Both the position numbers and the translations under genes were made by a program. The notes under the pieces are model-generated. The model made no database searches, was not told the DNA's origin, and worked only from the letters and a program-made list of their open reading frames with translations. A stretch of 64,000 nucleotides of DNA, from the NCBI GenBank assembly GCA_020746105.1, contig CM036617.1, positions 174,744,412 to 174,808,411 of the forward strand, in the 5' to 3' direction. Source of the stretch: Trogon surrucura (taxonomy: Eukaryota > Chordata > Aves > Trogoniformes > Trogonidae). Positions 50,465 to 62,913 of the stretch are shown here, piece by piece. Every line of letters starts with the position of its first letter. Position 1 is the first letter of the stretch.

Positions 50465-51005
50465 ATTGTGTTTGACCAACTTGGTGACTTCCTGTAATGA
50501 AATGACTGGCTTGATAGTCAGGGGAATAGCAATGAATATTGTCTACCTTGACTTCCAATACAGAGACAAGTCACTGCCTTCCACAAAATCCTCATAGGAG
50601 AGCTGATGAACTATGCATTGGAAGAGCAGACAGTGAGGTGGACTGAAAACTGGCTGAATGATCAGGTCCAGAGGATGGTGATCAGGAGTACAAAGTCCAG
50701 CTGGAGGCCAGGAGCCCCAGGAGACAATACTGGGTTCAGTCCTGATCATTTCTTCTTTAATGGTCCAGATGATGGGGCAGAGTGTGCTGTCAGCAAATCC
50801 GCAAATGAAACAAAGCTGGCCAGAGTGGCTGATAGGCCATAAGGTTGTGCTTCTGTCCAAAGGGTCTTTGGCAGGCTGGAGAAATAGGCTGAGAGGAACC
50901 TCATGAAGTTCAACAAGGAGAAATGGAAAGTCCTGCACCTGGGGAGGAAGAACGCCATGCATCAGCAGGTACTTGAGGCCACCCAACTACAAAGCAGCTT
51001 TGTAG
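50465..51005 (+). mobile_element. CR1 LINE, internal reverse transcriptase fragment
   Basis: Translation gives MNIVYLDF (RT box), then ELMNYALEEQTVRWTENWLN, TKSSWRPGAPGD, DGAECAVSKSANETKLARVA and ERNLMKFNKEKWKVLHLG, in the order of the CR1 RT palm. The FADD catalytic box reads SANE. Frames shift at least twice. Unusually, the piece has neither the ORF2 C-terminus nor a 3' UTR tail: it stops soon after the LESS-like block near 51005. It is an internal fragment rather than an ordinary 5'-truncated insertion. The 78-codon plus frame and 147-codon minus frame here are its by-products. Confidence 0.88.
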
Positions 51006-52740
51006 AAAAAAAATCTAGTTTGTGTTATAAACCAAATTGAACACAAGGCAGTAAGCAGAATAGCATTACCTGTCGTGTCTCACAATTCTTTGTGCCCCAG
51101 AGCTGGTCAACCTGTGGATTATTTTCCTTACAAGGAAAGTGACACAAATGGGAATGATAAATCACTCTAGTATTCAAAGAGATTCCCGTGAGATGGGAAG
51201 AGCACTAACTGCCTGTTTGTGTAATACCTGGCACTGAGTAGGGCTACTGAGAGTCTTCCTTTCATGGACAGTCAATGTGTAAATATACTATAATAGATAG
51301 GACTCTTAAAATCTCATTTTTCAGCAGAGGTGCACAGCTTTCCAGTTTTCTTATGTTCTGCTGTTACGTGAACTAAACCTTACAATTCTCTTAAAGGCAG
51401 TTACCCATACAATCAGGTCACATCTCATTTATGCTCCATATCTGAAGTCTGTTTGGATTCAGCTCTTTCACCAACTTGTTTGCGCCTGCTGTGTTAGCAC
51501 AGTGCAAATATATGGAAGGACAATATATATACACAGAAGTATGACATTAGACTGCCTTGCTTAAAAAGCACAAAGAGAAGTGGTTGCTGATGTTATATAT
51601 CTATTACCTTTATAAGAAAATTCAAACATTTAGCTTAAGTTAAAACTTTTATCCTGAATATCCTAATAGATTTTATTAACAGATTTTAAGTGTTGCATTC
51701 TACCGGACTGTTTTGGCACCAGCATTTATGTGTACCTAGATATTTTCTCTTGGAATATGAGACTTCTGATCTCTTGTTTATTCTTTTGTTCTACCTCCAG
51801 TTCTCTGAAGGACCTGCTCTCACAGCTTTTACTTCCATGCTCTACTCTTCTGTGTCATGACCTGGCTTACCCAGTCTTCAGGAAGGAGATTCTGCAGGGG
51901 ATTGATCATGTGCCCTTTCCAAAAGAATATCTGTGCCTTGCAGGAAAGCCTGCTTTCTCATCTGAGAAGAAGAAATACAAATGTGCTTGTCTAGAAGTGC
52001 TTAGATAATCTTTGCTTAAGTATTCCCCATGAATATTATGAATACTACATTTCCTATAAAGGAAGAGTCAACCAGACTTGGAATGTGTTCATGTGCGAAT
52101 AATTGCACTAATTTTCGGATATGTACATATGTGAAATATGACCATATTTATGAAAGTATGTTGAGCTTTCCAGTTCACAAATTAAAAAGTCCAGCCATCT
52201 TTCAAAATCCATGTATATGCATTGGTGACTCTACTAGCTTGTTACCTGTCAGAATTCATTACAGAGTGGAAAGCTGGAGTGTTTAACTGAGGTGACCCAC
52301 TGAACACAGTGGGTCTCAAATTCACACTGGAATTTAACAGGTCCAAAAGTTGTTTAACTTTGGACTTTAGTAAAAGGGCAGAGCTGTAACCACTTAAAAC
52401 AAGTGCCATGTCACTGTGATAAGAGTTTGAAGTCCTCTACTGACAGGAACAATGACAGTATTCAAGACATAGTCATATCCTTTGTCTCTTCATCGAGCAG
52501 CCATAATATATGTCCGTCACTTTTCCCAAAATATCCAAGCTGGCAGAGACTGCAAAAATATTTACTGTTGTCATTCATCTCCATTGCCAGCCCTCATTTT
52601 CTTTTTTGTCCTCAGTAACCTGACACAAAGGCGATGAACAATGACTTTTTCTTCATTGCAATATTTTCTAGAGAAACATTTATTTTGGTGATATTAGTCA
52701 CAAGTCACTTTGTATCATCTAGCATAATTAAATGAAAGAC
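51006..52740. other. Stretch with no recognised gene
   Basis: AT-rich DNA. The plus frame 51730-52008 (92 codons) and other frames show no recognised domain. No repeat family was identified. Confidence 0.45.
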
Positions 52741-52746
52741 ACTTAC

Positions 52747-52819
52747 TGTGGGTAATTATTTTTTCTTCTGTGCTAGTAAACTTGCCAAGTTTAATGGTGA
52801 CAGTGGAGAGAAGGAGACA
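52747..52819 (-). CDS. Candidate coding exon, unknown gene
   Basis: On the minus strand a pyrimidine-rich acceptor (CTGCTATCCCTTCTAG) precedes a 73-bp segment ending at an ACA|GTAAGT donor. The frame open from end to end (phase 0 to 1) gives STVTIKLGKFTSTEEKIITH. Joined to the candidate at 49882-49989 it keeps an open frame. An alternative reading, starting one base into a codon, ends at a stop within the segment. Short length makes chance plausible. Confidence 0.25.
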
Positions 52820-53636
52820 CTAGAAGGGATAGCAGAATAACAAATTGTGCATCATTTTGTGTTACTCCACTTGGCAATCATGAACATAGAACATGGAAAT
52901 AAAAAATTTAGTAGTTGATGTGGATTTTGACCTTATTTTAGACTTTTAAAAAAAAGTGAACATTTGTGCTTTTCAAATTAGAAAACACATATGCTAGACA
53001 AGAATACCAGACTGTGACTAAAACTTACACTTTAGTGACAATTAAGCTTCCCTAATTTATCTATGGGAACCTCAATTAGTTTACATAATTAATATTACTT
53101 ATTAAATCTTGCCTAAAATATCAAAATCAGACATTTAAATTGATACCCACTGACAAAACAGTATACTTACTTTTTAACTTACTGCGTGCAAGTTTTCTTT
53201 TAGTTCTCTCTTTCTTCCTTTGGACTGGAGTTTCTTTTCATTAACAACCAACTTGCAAAAGACCCTCAGTTTTTGCCTGCCAGTAAGCATTTTATTTTAA
53301 TATTGTAGTAATGTTCAGTAATTCACTTGATATCTAAACTAGAGAATTCTGAAAATCAAAATAGATGTAGAAAATGAGAGCCAATTCCCTCCTGTGGTAG
53401 TTTCCAAGACAACTAGACAAGATGGGAAAAGTCTAATACACTTTTAGATGCTTTAGATGGGGCAAACTGCAAAAAGAAATTGAATTACTTGTCCACAGTG
53501 AAAGGAATGAAATGTAACAGAAACCTTACTTAATCTCCAGAATCTCCGGTGTTTCCAAGAAAGTTAGAGCAGTAAAATTATTCTACACTGTTCAGGTGCT
53601 CAAGCTCTAACATAGCTTTCCATGAAGACACTAGTC

Positions 53637-54132
53637 ATAGAACCATAGAATCATAAAATTGTCAGGGTTGGAAAGGACGTTAAAGATCATCTAATTCCAA
53701 CCCCCTGCCATGGGCAGGGACATCTCCCACTAGACCAGATTGCCCAGAGCCCCATCCAGCCTGACCTTAAAAACTTGCAGGAATGGTGCTTCCACCACCT
53801 CTCTGGGCAACCTGTTGCAGTGTCTCACCACCCTTATGGTGAAGAACTTCTTCCTAATGTCCAATCTGAATTGATCCATATCTAGCTTCAATCCATTTCC
53901 TCTAGTCCTATCACTACCCAACATCCTAAAAAGCCCCTCACCAGCTTTCTTGTAGGCCCCCTTGAGATACTGGAAGGCCACAATAAGGTCTCCTTGGAGC
54001 CTTCTTTTCTGCAGACTGAACAACCCCAATTCTCTCAGTCTATCTTCATAGGAGAGGTGCTCCAGCCCTCTGATCATCCTCGTGGCCCTTCTCTGGACAC
54101 ACTCCAGCATGTCCGTATCTTTCTTGTACTGA
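53637..54132 (-). mobile_element. CR1 LINE, 3' end copy with intact ORF2 C-terminus
   Basis: About 495 bp. The plus strand starts with CATAGAACCATAGAATCATA (reverse-complement CR1 tail), continues through the 3' UTR block ATCTAATTCCAACCCCCTGC, and then the reverse complement of the ORF2 end. The minus-strand frame 53730-54110 is open for 126 codons. Typical 5'-truncated insertion; the 5' edge is near 54132. The unbroken frame suggests a younger copy than its neighbours. Confidence 0.95.
53730..54110 (-). pseudogene. CR1 ORF2 C-terminal fragment
   Basis: Peptide [20 protein letters not shown], then [39 protein letters not shown] and [20 protein letters not shown], ending GALGNLV. This is the conserved thumb/C-terminal end of CR1 ORF2, with no catalytic residues included. 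It is a 5'-truncated remnant with no start of its own and no expected function. Confidence 0.93.
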
Positions 54133-54135
54133 ATA

Positions 54136-56420
54136 AGCTTCTTCTTAGAGTGTAATTAAAAAATATCTTCTAATGTGACTTAAACTAAACTGAAAATCAG
54201 AATTGCATTTAAAAGAAAAAAGTCTTTCAAGTTTAAATCATGCAGAGGTATGCATTTATTTTCAGGTTTTTACTGAGTACGTATGGAAGGCCCCAGGTTA
54301 CTTGGGGACACAAATTAAAACTAAGGAGGGCAAAATGTTTTTTATGATGGAAAAATGACAATATGTTTAGGTATAATTGAAATCTAAATATTGTTAATAT
54401 TTCTAAAACTGTAGCTGCATTCCTCTGTGTAATTTCAGTTACTGATATGCAGCATAGGAAAATTAGCCCATTCATACAAAAATGTTCTACAATATCCAGT
54501 GATTTAGTTTCTGAACAGCTTTCAAAGTTTACTTTTTCACCATCACACTGTAATGGTAAAAAATTTGTTTGCTTGTTTATTTCTGTTGTCTATTTAAAAC
54601 TAGAAGTCAATCAGCGGATAAATATGTCAGTCACATTCTATATGTTGGGAATATATATGTGGGTGGGAATTTGGCTTTTATGCAGAAATACTGAGAAAGC
54701 AAGCATCACTTCTTCATTTTCTGGATGCACTTCAAACCTAGAGCTTTCTCATTAAAAACTTGGTTGGAACAGATATATGCCTGTAAATTTTTTCTGCTTT
54801 GATAAAATTCTCTACTTCACAAAAGTTTTCTTTCACAACATGTTCCAAATGGTTTTAATCAGGTATTACATTTGGCTTCCCGGAGGTAATCACATTTTTT
54901 TTCAATGGGGTGATGCTAATTGACCTGAAAATGTCAGCTCAACAATACAAGATATGATATCACCTGTAGGTAACAAGTGTCAAGTGTTAGCAGTTGCCAA
55001 AAATCTATTCTAATCAGAAGCAAGAAGGTAGCTCTTATATTTGGGAAACTACACTTTTTTTTTTTTTTTAAATTTAAATATTCAGAACTTTTGAAATATG
55101 ATCTTAAAAGCCTCCAGTGCAAAGTCTGAGGCAAAACAACCAGCCTCACAGACTATTTTCAAAAGTTCTGGAGAGAAATAAAGTATTCCTGAGTATAATT
55201 TTCTTTACATTTCAGTTGGAATAAAATAATAAGATTAAACAGGAAAAAAAATCATCCTTTAAACTTTTTTAAAAGGGTTAAATGTTGATCTTCTTTCGTT
55301 GGTGTAGACTTGAAAAAAAACGAGACACAGAACACAGTGGCTGTAGCTTTTAAACTGTTAATTTTACTCCAGTAATCCAAATAGTCACACCATAATCTGC
55401 CAGGTTTTTTTAAATTGTTGCTTAACCCCCCAGAGTGGATAAGAAACAAGGAAACGAGCAACCTTCCGATTTCATATTATTTGTTTCGTGGTGTTTAAAA
55501 TAGATCCCAGGACCTAGGAGACTGTTCAGCAGTTAGCCATTGGCACCACCCCAAATCCAGCGATTAAGGTAAGTGAAGGGTGTGAACTAAGTGGAAGATG
55601 GCATAAATTTTAAATCCTTTTGTTCTTGGTCCAGTGTATATGTGTTGGTTCCTGTGTGCTTTGTTGAAGAAGGTGCGGCCAGGCAGCAGGAAAGAGGGCT
55701 GCCAGGATACGTGTTCTAGCTGTGGGTGGGCAATTGCAGAGGCTCCTGGATACAAGGAAAAATTACTCTATCTCTGAGAACAAGTATGCACAACTGGGTA
55801 AAATTTCTTCAGTGCAGAAAAAACACAAAGAGACATAGCAAGGAAGGATCCTCTGACATGAGAGGAGTCTCCAAAAAGGAGCTACATGAAATGTTAGAAG
55901 CAATTAGAAGAAGATTAATTGCTAAAAAAAGGCAAGGACACAGTAGCTGTGGAAGGAAGGACAGGAAGAGGGAAGGAAGGAGGGGGTTAATTCTTGCCAG
56001 TCTTCAATCTTGTCCCACTAAGCAGATCCAATTTTTTTTCCTATTTGTATGATACAGCTAAATTTGTGTGTGTGTGTTTTCTACAGAAAAATAGTCATAC
56101 AGGTCGGAAAACTTTTGACGTTGTTTGGCCAGTCACCTCAAGGAAACAGGTGGAAAGAGAATTTCTTTTCAAAGCAACGGCTGTCTCTGGTGCTGACACT
56201 TTCTGACTGTTGGTAGGCAGCATGCTGTAAAATCAGCCCCTCCTGTAGTGCTCAAAAATCAACAGCAACAGCTCAAACAAGAATCTAAGTTCATGCCCTA
56301 AGAAGGACATCTGACCTTCTCATAATTTGCAGCTTTCAGAAAGGAGCAATGAAATTCTGGAAAGTAACAGAGCAACCCATGCAGTCTGAAGGACAAATAT
56401 GAAAACTTATGCAAAGCTAC
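54136..56420. other. Stretch with no recognised gene
   Basis: AT-rich DNA. A plus-strand segment (about 55504-55567) sits between AAAATAG and AAG|GTAAGTG but has stops in all three frames, so it could only be a non-coding exon. The minus-strand segment 56137-56224 is open and in phase with the candidate exon at 56421-56609, but its GTGACT donor is weak. A GT run lies near 56067-56079. Confidence 0.4.
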
Positions 56421-56609
56421 CTGAAGTGATCCATCACACTGTTTTTTTCTTGCTTCTCGATGGTCTTCCTGGCTGTCTGAATGCTTTCTCCACCTTGAAA
56501 TGAGGCATAAACATCTGAGAGAAATGCCTGATCGGTTTGAGGGCTGTTTAGAGAATCTCGCTGTGAGAGCATCCACATGGTAATCAGATATTTTTCTCCT
56601 GCAGTGAGC
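56421..56609 (-). CDS. Candidate coding exon, unknown gene
   Basis: On the minus strand, CTCTCTGCTTTTTTATAG is a good acceptor. The following 189 bp are open and end CACTTCAG|GTAGCT. The peptide, counting one codon split with the upstream exon, is WLTAGEKYLITMWMLSQRDS, then LNSPQTDQAFLSDVYASFQ and GGESIQTARKTIEKQEKNSV, ending MDHF. The segment is less AT-rich than its flanks and contains CpG-bearing codons. It joins in frame to the candidate at 57723-57823 (phase 2). I do not recognise the protein family, and no membrane segment or signal peptide is evident. The donor is a weaker GTAGCT. Confidence 0.42.
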
Positions 56610-57722
56610 CTATAAAAAAGCAGAGAGATTGTGGTAAATCTGAAATATGTCATCTATTCTTGCCTTGATGTTCTCACCTTTCAATGCAAAAAACTCAACA
56701 AGGAAATAGGTTGCCACCATGGCAAATATATTTCATCAGGGTATAGGAAGCTAGTCGATGCTGGTTGAAACCATTAATATGTGTTTCTGATAAATAAGAA
56801 TGCTCAGGAACTACATTACTAAATGGATACAGAAATATTTACACCCCACTGATTCTAATTCTTTGCTTCCTGTTCAGTACTGCATTATTTATTTGATGTA
56901 TAGTTCAAATGGACAAACTGTTCTTTTTAATTTCTAAATAGAGTCAAAAGATGGATGAGATTAGAAGCACCATTTTTTAACATTGTTTACTCAAGTATCG
57001 CGTTATTGATTCAAAATTAATAAAAAGATAGTTTGAGTTCTACTACCACATTTCATTACTAATTTATTGTAAGTTGTACACATTTCTCCTATTAATATCT
57101 CATGAAAGCACCATGTTAAGAACAGTTTAGTGAAAAAATGAATACTCTGTCAGTCCAAACAGCATTTATTGCTGATATTATTCAGCTGAATTTAAAGTAA
57201 AAATTAGTATAACTATGTACATTTCAGGTATTTTTTTGTCATGGTCATACTTTGCTAAATCCAGATGTAATATGATCCTGGAAAACTGGTGTACATGTAT
57301 CAATATCCATATTATACTGACTAATCAGTAAAGCTAAAATAATTGGAAAATAATACCTGTGAAAATAAAGTAGTATGAAAGCAATCGGCAGGAGATGAAA
57401 AACTTTGGCTAAACCATGGCTTTGCATTAGTAATCCTCTAATTCAGGAGAAGTTCTTAGAAGGATGAGTCAAGGGCTTTAAAATTAAGGTGAACAAGAAT
57501 TAGCCTTTAAAGCAACCTATTTCTTCATCAGTGTTAAGCACTGTTATCAAGCCATAGCATGAAAGGGTGTGGAAAAACATATCACAGAGCATCCAGAAAT
57601 CATGGAAAAAATATTGATTCTGAATTTTAAATTCCACAGATGTATGTAAATGAGAATGTAATTTATTTCACTCCCGACATACACTTAAGCATCTGTTACT
57701 AGTGCTTGAAGAAATGACTTAC

Positions 57723-57823
57723 CAAATCTGTTTTAGCTGAGAGAACATTTGGCATTCCTGATTGTCAGTGGGTCCGAAAGTTTTCAAAGTCCAAACCATG
57801 CTTCTTTCATCCTTGTTCTTGTC
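57723..57823 (-). CDS. Candidate coding exon, unknown gene
   Basis: On the minus strand, CATTCTCTTCACAG precedes a 101-bp segment that ends ATTTG|GTAAGT, a near-consensus donor. Only one frame is open: DKNKDERSMVWTLKTFGPTD then NQECQMFSQLKQI (phase 0 to 2). The split codon TG|G completes a Trp at the junction with 56421-56609, giving a continuous reading frame of about 97 codons across both. An upstream alternative acceptor (TTTTCAG, exon to 57841) adds six codons in the same frame. The product was not recognised. Confidence 0.42.
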
Positions 57824-57849
57824 CTGTGAAGAGAATGACTTCTGAAAAT

Positions 57850-60800
57850 TTCTTTGTTTCTGTCATGATTTCTTTCTTTTGCCAAGCCAAATCTAAAATT
57901 TGTAATGATTATCAGATGCCTAAACTTTGATTGTTCAAGTTTTGAAGATATTCTGCTTCTCTGTTGTTAGATAATATTTTTTTGACAGCCATAGAATCCA
58001 GATTGATTTATCCAAAGGCAAAATGCTGGAAAAATATGAGAAATTTAGCATTAGACACTATGGCTACGGTTATCAATCTGACATAGCTTCTTGGAAGAAG
58101 GAAATAATACTTACATATTAGAACAAATCTACAAGCCATCTCACATGCTTTCCTTCCTCTGTTTGAAAGTCTTAGTTTTTGATTTGTTTGCTTGGTTTGG
58201 TTTTAATTTGGAAAGGCAGCTTTGTCATACTTTGGTTCTTTTCTCAGTTGTGCATTTTACCTAGAGAGTTGACTACTAGTAAACAAGGAATGAAGGAATG
58301 AAGTCAAGATGGAAATCTTCATTAGGAATTTGAAATTGTTGTGGTGAGCACTGTGACCCGACTGAAGGAAGTGGAATTTCTGAGATAACTGATCACACAG
58401 AAAACTGTCAGAGCCCTGTCTGCTGAACACCAACTTTTTGTAGTCACATCCCAACTACCAAGAAAAAGAATTTAGCTTCGCCGTGAGCTTTCTGTTTATG
58501 TTTTGATCTGTGTACTGTCTTTTGACAGGTAAATGTCGATTTACAAAATCCTCAGACAAAGTATGTGTGTGTGTGTCTCTTATCCTCAAAAATATACAGC
58601 CAAAGCAGAATCTTAGACGCTCTGAACAATTTCAAAGTATTTGATCCTCGGTGTGAATTGGGAATGTCTGAACAACAAAAAAATTCTGAACACTTGCTTG
58701 ATATGCATATGGATATGTGAGATGCTAAGTTTCATTACAGATTATTGTAACAAAAATCAACCATATGTAATATTGCCATATTAAAATGAATATTAGAAAA
58801 ATGTGTAACAAAACTTTAATTTTAACCATATTGCTAATTATTACAGTGACATAATCTAACTATTCTCAGTTACAGAATCCCAATAAATATCAAGAGATTC
58901 CTAATTCTCTGTAAATAATGTACAGATTCCTTTTACTCCTTGAGCAATGGTCACATCGGGTTTCTCTTCAGCTGGGATTGTGGCCCTATTAAAAACTGTC
59001 TGCCTGAGCAGCTCTGAAAAAACGCTGCAGAGATAAATCTGTGAGGTTATATGATACCAACTACATTATCATAAAGGAGAAATAAGAAGTAAAGAGATAG
59101 AATGACAGTCTATCACACAAATCACACAATCATCTTAGAAAAAAGTTTTAGCAACCAGTGTTATCTGGGTCATTCTTTGCCAAGTGCTGGATTTTTCTCT
59201 GAAGTGAATTTCCAAGTTCTAAATCACTCAAATGAAAGCGTTTTATCCTCTCTGACTGGGAGCTCTGGTTATTTCCTCACCATTCATTTGTTCTGATGCT
59301 CAGTCTAAATTCACTTTTTCTTAGTTTCATACCATTATTCTCAGTTATCCTGACAGTGCTTATAAAAGAGAACTTTATGAAACACTTCCAAGATTCATTT
59401 AAAAGGAAGAGTGGAAGAACAAACTTTTTTATATGTTTGTGCTAAAAATGCCAGTCTACAGAACTTCACACACAATATTGCCCTAAAGAAGAACTCTGAA
59501 ACTCTCTTCTTAAATACATTAAATGAATTGATAACAAAATACCTATCTCCAACTTTGCACATACACATGTGCATACACACTTCTGTGTATTTTCAGAAAC
59601 CCAAGTATCCTTACTATCCAGTAATTTTATGGTAAATACAACTGTCTTCAAAGAGCTTATGAAAATGCATACTTTTATTCTATCTATAGAATTTTGCCAG
59701 TAATAAACAGTTTGTAAGAACAGAATTAACCACAATAGCTCTATTTATCTTCGCAATGGAACAAGAAATATGAAATCCTCGTCCTCCTTTGTTCATCTTC
59801 ATGTAAGCCCATTTGGTGAAAAGGGATGTGCATGTTGGTTACTGTCTCTTTGTGATGCTTAGCCAGTATAGAGAAGTCAGAAAGAATGGAAGTGGCCTCT
59901 TAGGATATCTGACTCAAGAGGCTCAAGAGTTATTTCAGCTGCTGTGAATTCAATGTGTGTGTGATATGCTCTGTCTACTTTGCCTTCCATGCATTGTAAG
60001 AGATGTAGTCATAATAAAGAATATGCCAGAAACATTGTTGGCATAGAAATGCATGCACAGTTATTGAAAGTTTGCTCAATTCAGAATTACTTGGGTCTGT
60101 TTTGTAATGTTGAGGCTAGAAATAGAAACAAAACTGGTTTACCACTGTCATTTGTTGCCTGATCTTGAGGAAACATGGAATGTGACTTGAAGTTTATTGG
60201 GCCTAGTGTGCTTTCTTTTTTTCTTTTAAATACCTTTTTACTGTAACAAACCCTGAAATTTACATTATGCAGAGTGATTTATTTCTTTTGCATTCTTGCT
60301 CTTGTACATATGATTTGAGTTTGGGTGGAATTCCTTGGTGGAATCTCAGATTTTATATTTTCTAAGCCAAACCTCATATTAATTTACAAAAAGGCAAACT
60401 TTGTTGCATGAAAACACATTTAATCAGTTATAAGTTCCATGTTGTTAATATAATACATTTTCCTGGTATAACTAAAGTAGGGTTCAGAAAGAGACAGAGT
60501 AGACTAAAGTATTTTGCAAAATTGTCTTTTACTTTTCCAGCAATACCAAAAGACCAAGACAGCTCTACTTTTCCAAAGGTACTGTGAAGTTAATAAACAA
60601 CAAATAGTAAAAGAGAATTCTTATTTAGAATGAAATAAAACCTGAACTTTGCGACTGGAGTTATTCACAAAAATAATGAATTTGTTAAGAGAATGTGTCA
60701 ATATAATACATGCTGTAATACTCAACTGTAAATTTCAGCATAAATATGTAGCTCTGCAGAGGTTTATCTTCTCTCAGCGTCCACTGTATTTATATTCCTT

Positions 60801-62308
60801 TTAAATAGCTATTGAGAGTGACACAAGGTTCATTACTCACTAGCTTCTCTGTTTTGATATCGTGCAATATTTTCCAAAGTATTTCAAACTTGTGCACAAA
60901 TGTGCATAACCTTGGATAATGTTTAAAAGCTAAGAAAAATTGGATTAGAATATGGACACAAATATGCTAATGCCTGAACATCCACACTTTCACTCCTTGA
61001 ATAATGCAGAAGAAAAATTAAAAAACAAGAACAACACACAAAAAAAGCCAAGAACCAAACAAAAGACCACACATGTGTTCCTCCTGAAAAAAAACAAGTA
61101 GCAGCTGTCTCCAGCTTCCTTGTTGTACACTTGTAATTTAAGGACAAAACGTTGACTTCTCATCTTCTGTAATCTTCAGAATGTCAGAATCAATATAGAT
61201 TGAAGTTAAAGAAATGCTTTACTGCAAAAGTAGTTCAAATCAGCTGTCGTCGTTTCTGTCAGACTGCTTCTATCTTGATATGTCTTTCTCCTAGACTAAA
61301 CATGAAGGACTTGGACTCAAGAATGGGACAGTTTGACCTTTCATCAGAAGAGAAAGTCACAAATTTTGTTAACTGCTGATAGTTCTTGCAGAATACTTCT
61401 TGTTACATGAATTGCAAGAGATGACACAACAGGTATTGTTTTGTCCTCACTCATCTTTAATACCTCAGCTCTGGTAGATAATTCTACATTTCTAAGGCTT
61501 TTTTTTTTACCTCAGGCATGAGCATTTCTTGCAATGTCAGAATTTCTGTAAGAACACAGCTCTTCTAGAGCAGAAAAGGATTTATAGAACAAACTGTTTG
61601 CACTTCAGCTGAGTGAAAGATCTTTTTTGCCCTCAGCAGCAAAGGTGAATCATCAAGCTATCTATTAGCTGTTAACATATATGCCCCTACAGGTAGAGTA
61701 AATTAAAACTAATACATGCCACAAACTAGCTCGAAGGATTCTTTCCATTTTGCACTGAAAAGTAGGTGAGGACTAAAACAAAAGTGGATTGATTCAATCC
61801 CACCTCAGCAGTTGTTGTTTGCTCTGTGCTTACGGAAGTGCAAGGCTGCGCGGGCCAGCAGAGAAGGGAGAACTGTCTCGGAGCTTGAGTGTGCTTCACC
61901 CCACTGGCCTCTTCACATAGGGTGGGAACTATGACCTATTCTCCTTCTGCCCCTTCTTTTGATAGTACTAGGGTTTCTATATTATGCTGTTTCTGCTGCA
62001 GTGGTGTCAAATCTCAGAGCCCTGGAAATGTCTCAGGTGTAGCCAGAGATCAGGACAGCAGGTTAAAATAGTACCCTGAATCAAACTACTGTGCCAAATT
62101 ACATCAGCACAAGAAAAAGTCTTTTTAGTAGATTAAAAAAACCAACATGTAGAGTATGGACCTTAATGTACCTATATAGGAGCACATACTTAGGTTTTAG
62201 TGGCCAGAATAGTTGACTTCACCCTTATTTTGCTTTTATGTTGAAAATAAGCTTAATAACCAGCAGGAAAATGAAGTTTAATGTTGTTCTGAATGAACCT
62301 GTAATATT
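57850..62308. other. Stretch with no recognised gene
   Basis: AT-rich DNA with a short GT run near 58563-58577. One further minus-strand splice-flanked open segment lies at 60841-60929. The block 61840-62060 has higher GC and a GCGCGGGCC patch near 61847 but is unclassified. No repeats were recognised. Confidence 0.4.
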
Positions 62309-62400
62309 AGAATCACAGAACTGTTGAGGTTGGAAGGGATCTCTGGAGAGCATGTAGCGAGCTGCAATTAGACCAGGTCACTCTGGGCACTGTCTATTGG
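62309..62400 (-). mobile_element. CR1 LINE, short 3' tail fragment
   Basis: The plus strand reads TTAGAATCACAGAACTGTTG, then AGGTTGGAAGGGATCTCTGG, AGAGCATGTAGC and GACCAGGTCACTCTGGGCA. This is the reverse complement of the CR1 3' UTR and tail. Only about 90 bp remain. Confidence 0.87.
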
Positions 62401-62913
62401 CATTTCCATCTCAGTGTTATGACACAAGGCAAAAGCCAAATAAGCCTTATGTAATCTTCTGTTTAAAGATTTTATGCTTATGAATTGCCCTTGAGTTAGA
62501 AATAGTCTGCTAATAGCAAGTGGGTGTACTAAAATACAGCAAAACTAATAATTATATTACTTCCAATGTTGGTATTTATGTATGTACAATGCGGATGGTG
62601 TGGGCAATGGGACTATTTTTTTTCAGCTACCTTCACATTACATTCTTTGTCTTTTATCCTACTAAAAATACTTGTTTACTTAAAATGTACAGAATTCAGA
62701 TTTCATAGGAAGTGATTCAACTGCTTAAGTATAAACATCTAGTGACATTTTAGATACCTTAGGCCTGGCTGTTCTCTTGGCCTCCAGCTACCAGTCAGGT
62801 CATGTATGATGTGCCACAGGTCACATGTCCTATCTGTCAATCCCCCTCTGGACTTCTCAGATATCCCACAGCTTATAAAATGATGCTGAATACTTGTGTT
62901 GTAGGTAGTTGGA
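62401..62913. other. Stretch with no recognised gene or repeat
   Basis: About 500 bp of AT-rich DNA between a CR1 tail and an LTR. Only short open frames. Confidence 0.5.

Noticed and set aside
50543-50986. 147-codon minus-strand frame
   Set aside because: Complement of the CR1 reverse transcriptase fragment.
55504-55567. Plus-strand segment before a GTAAGTG donor
   Set aside because: Stops in all three frames and a weak acceptor; at best a non-coding exon, without other support.
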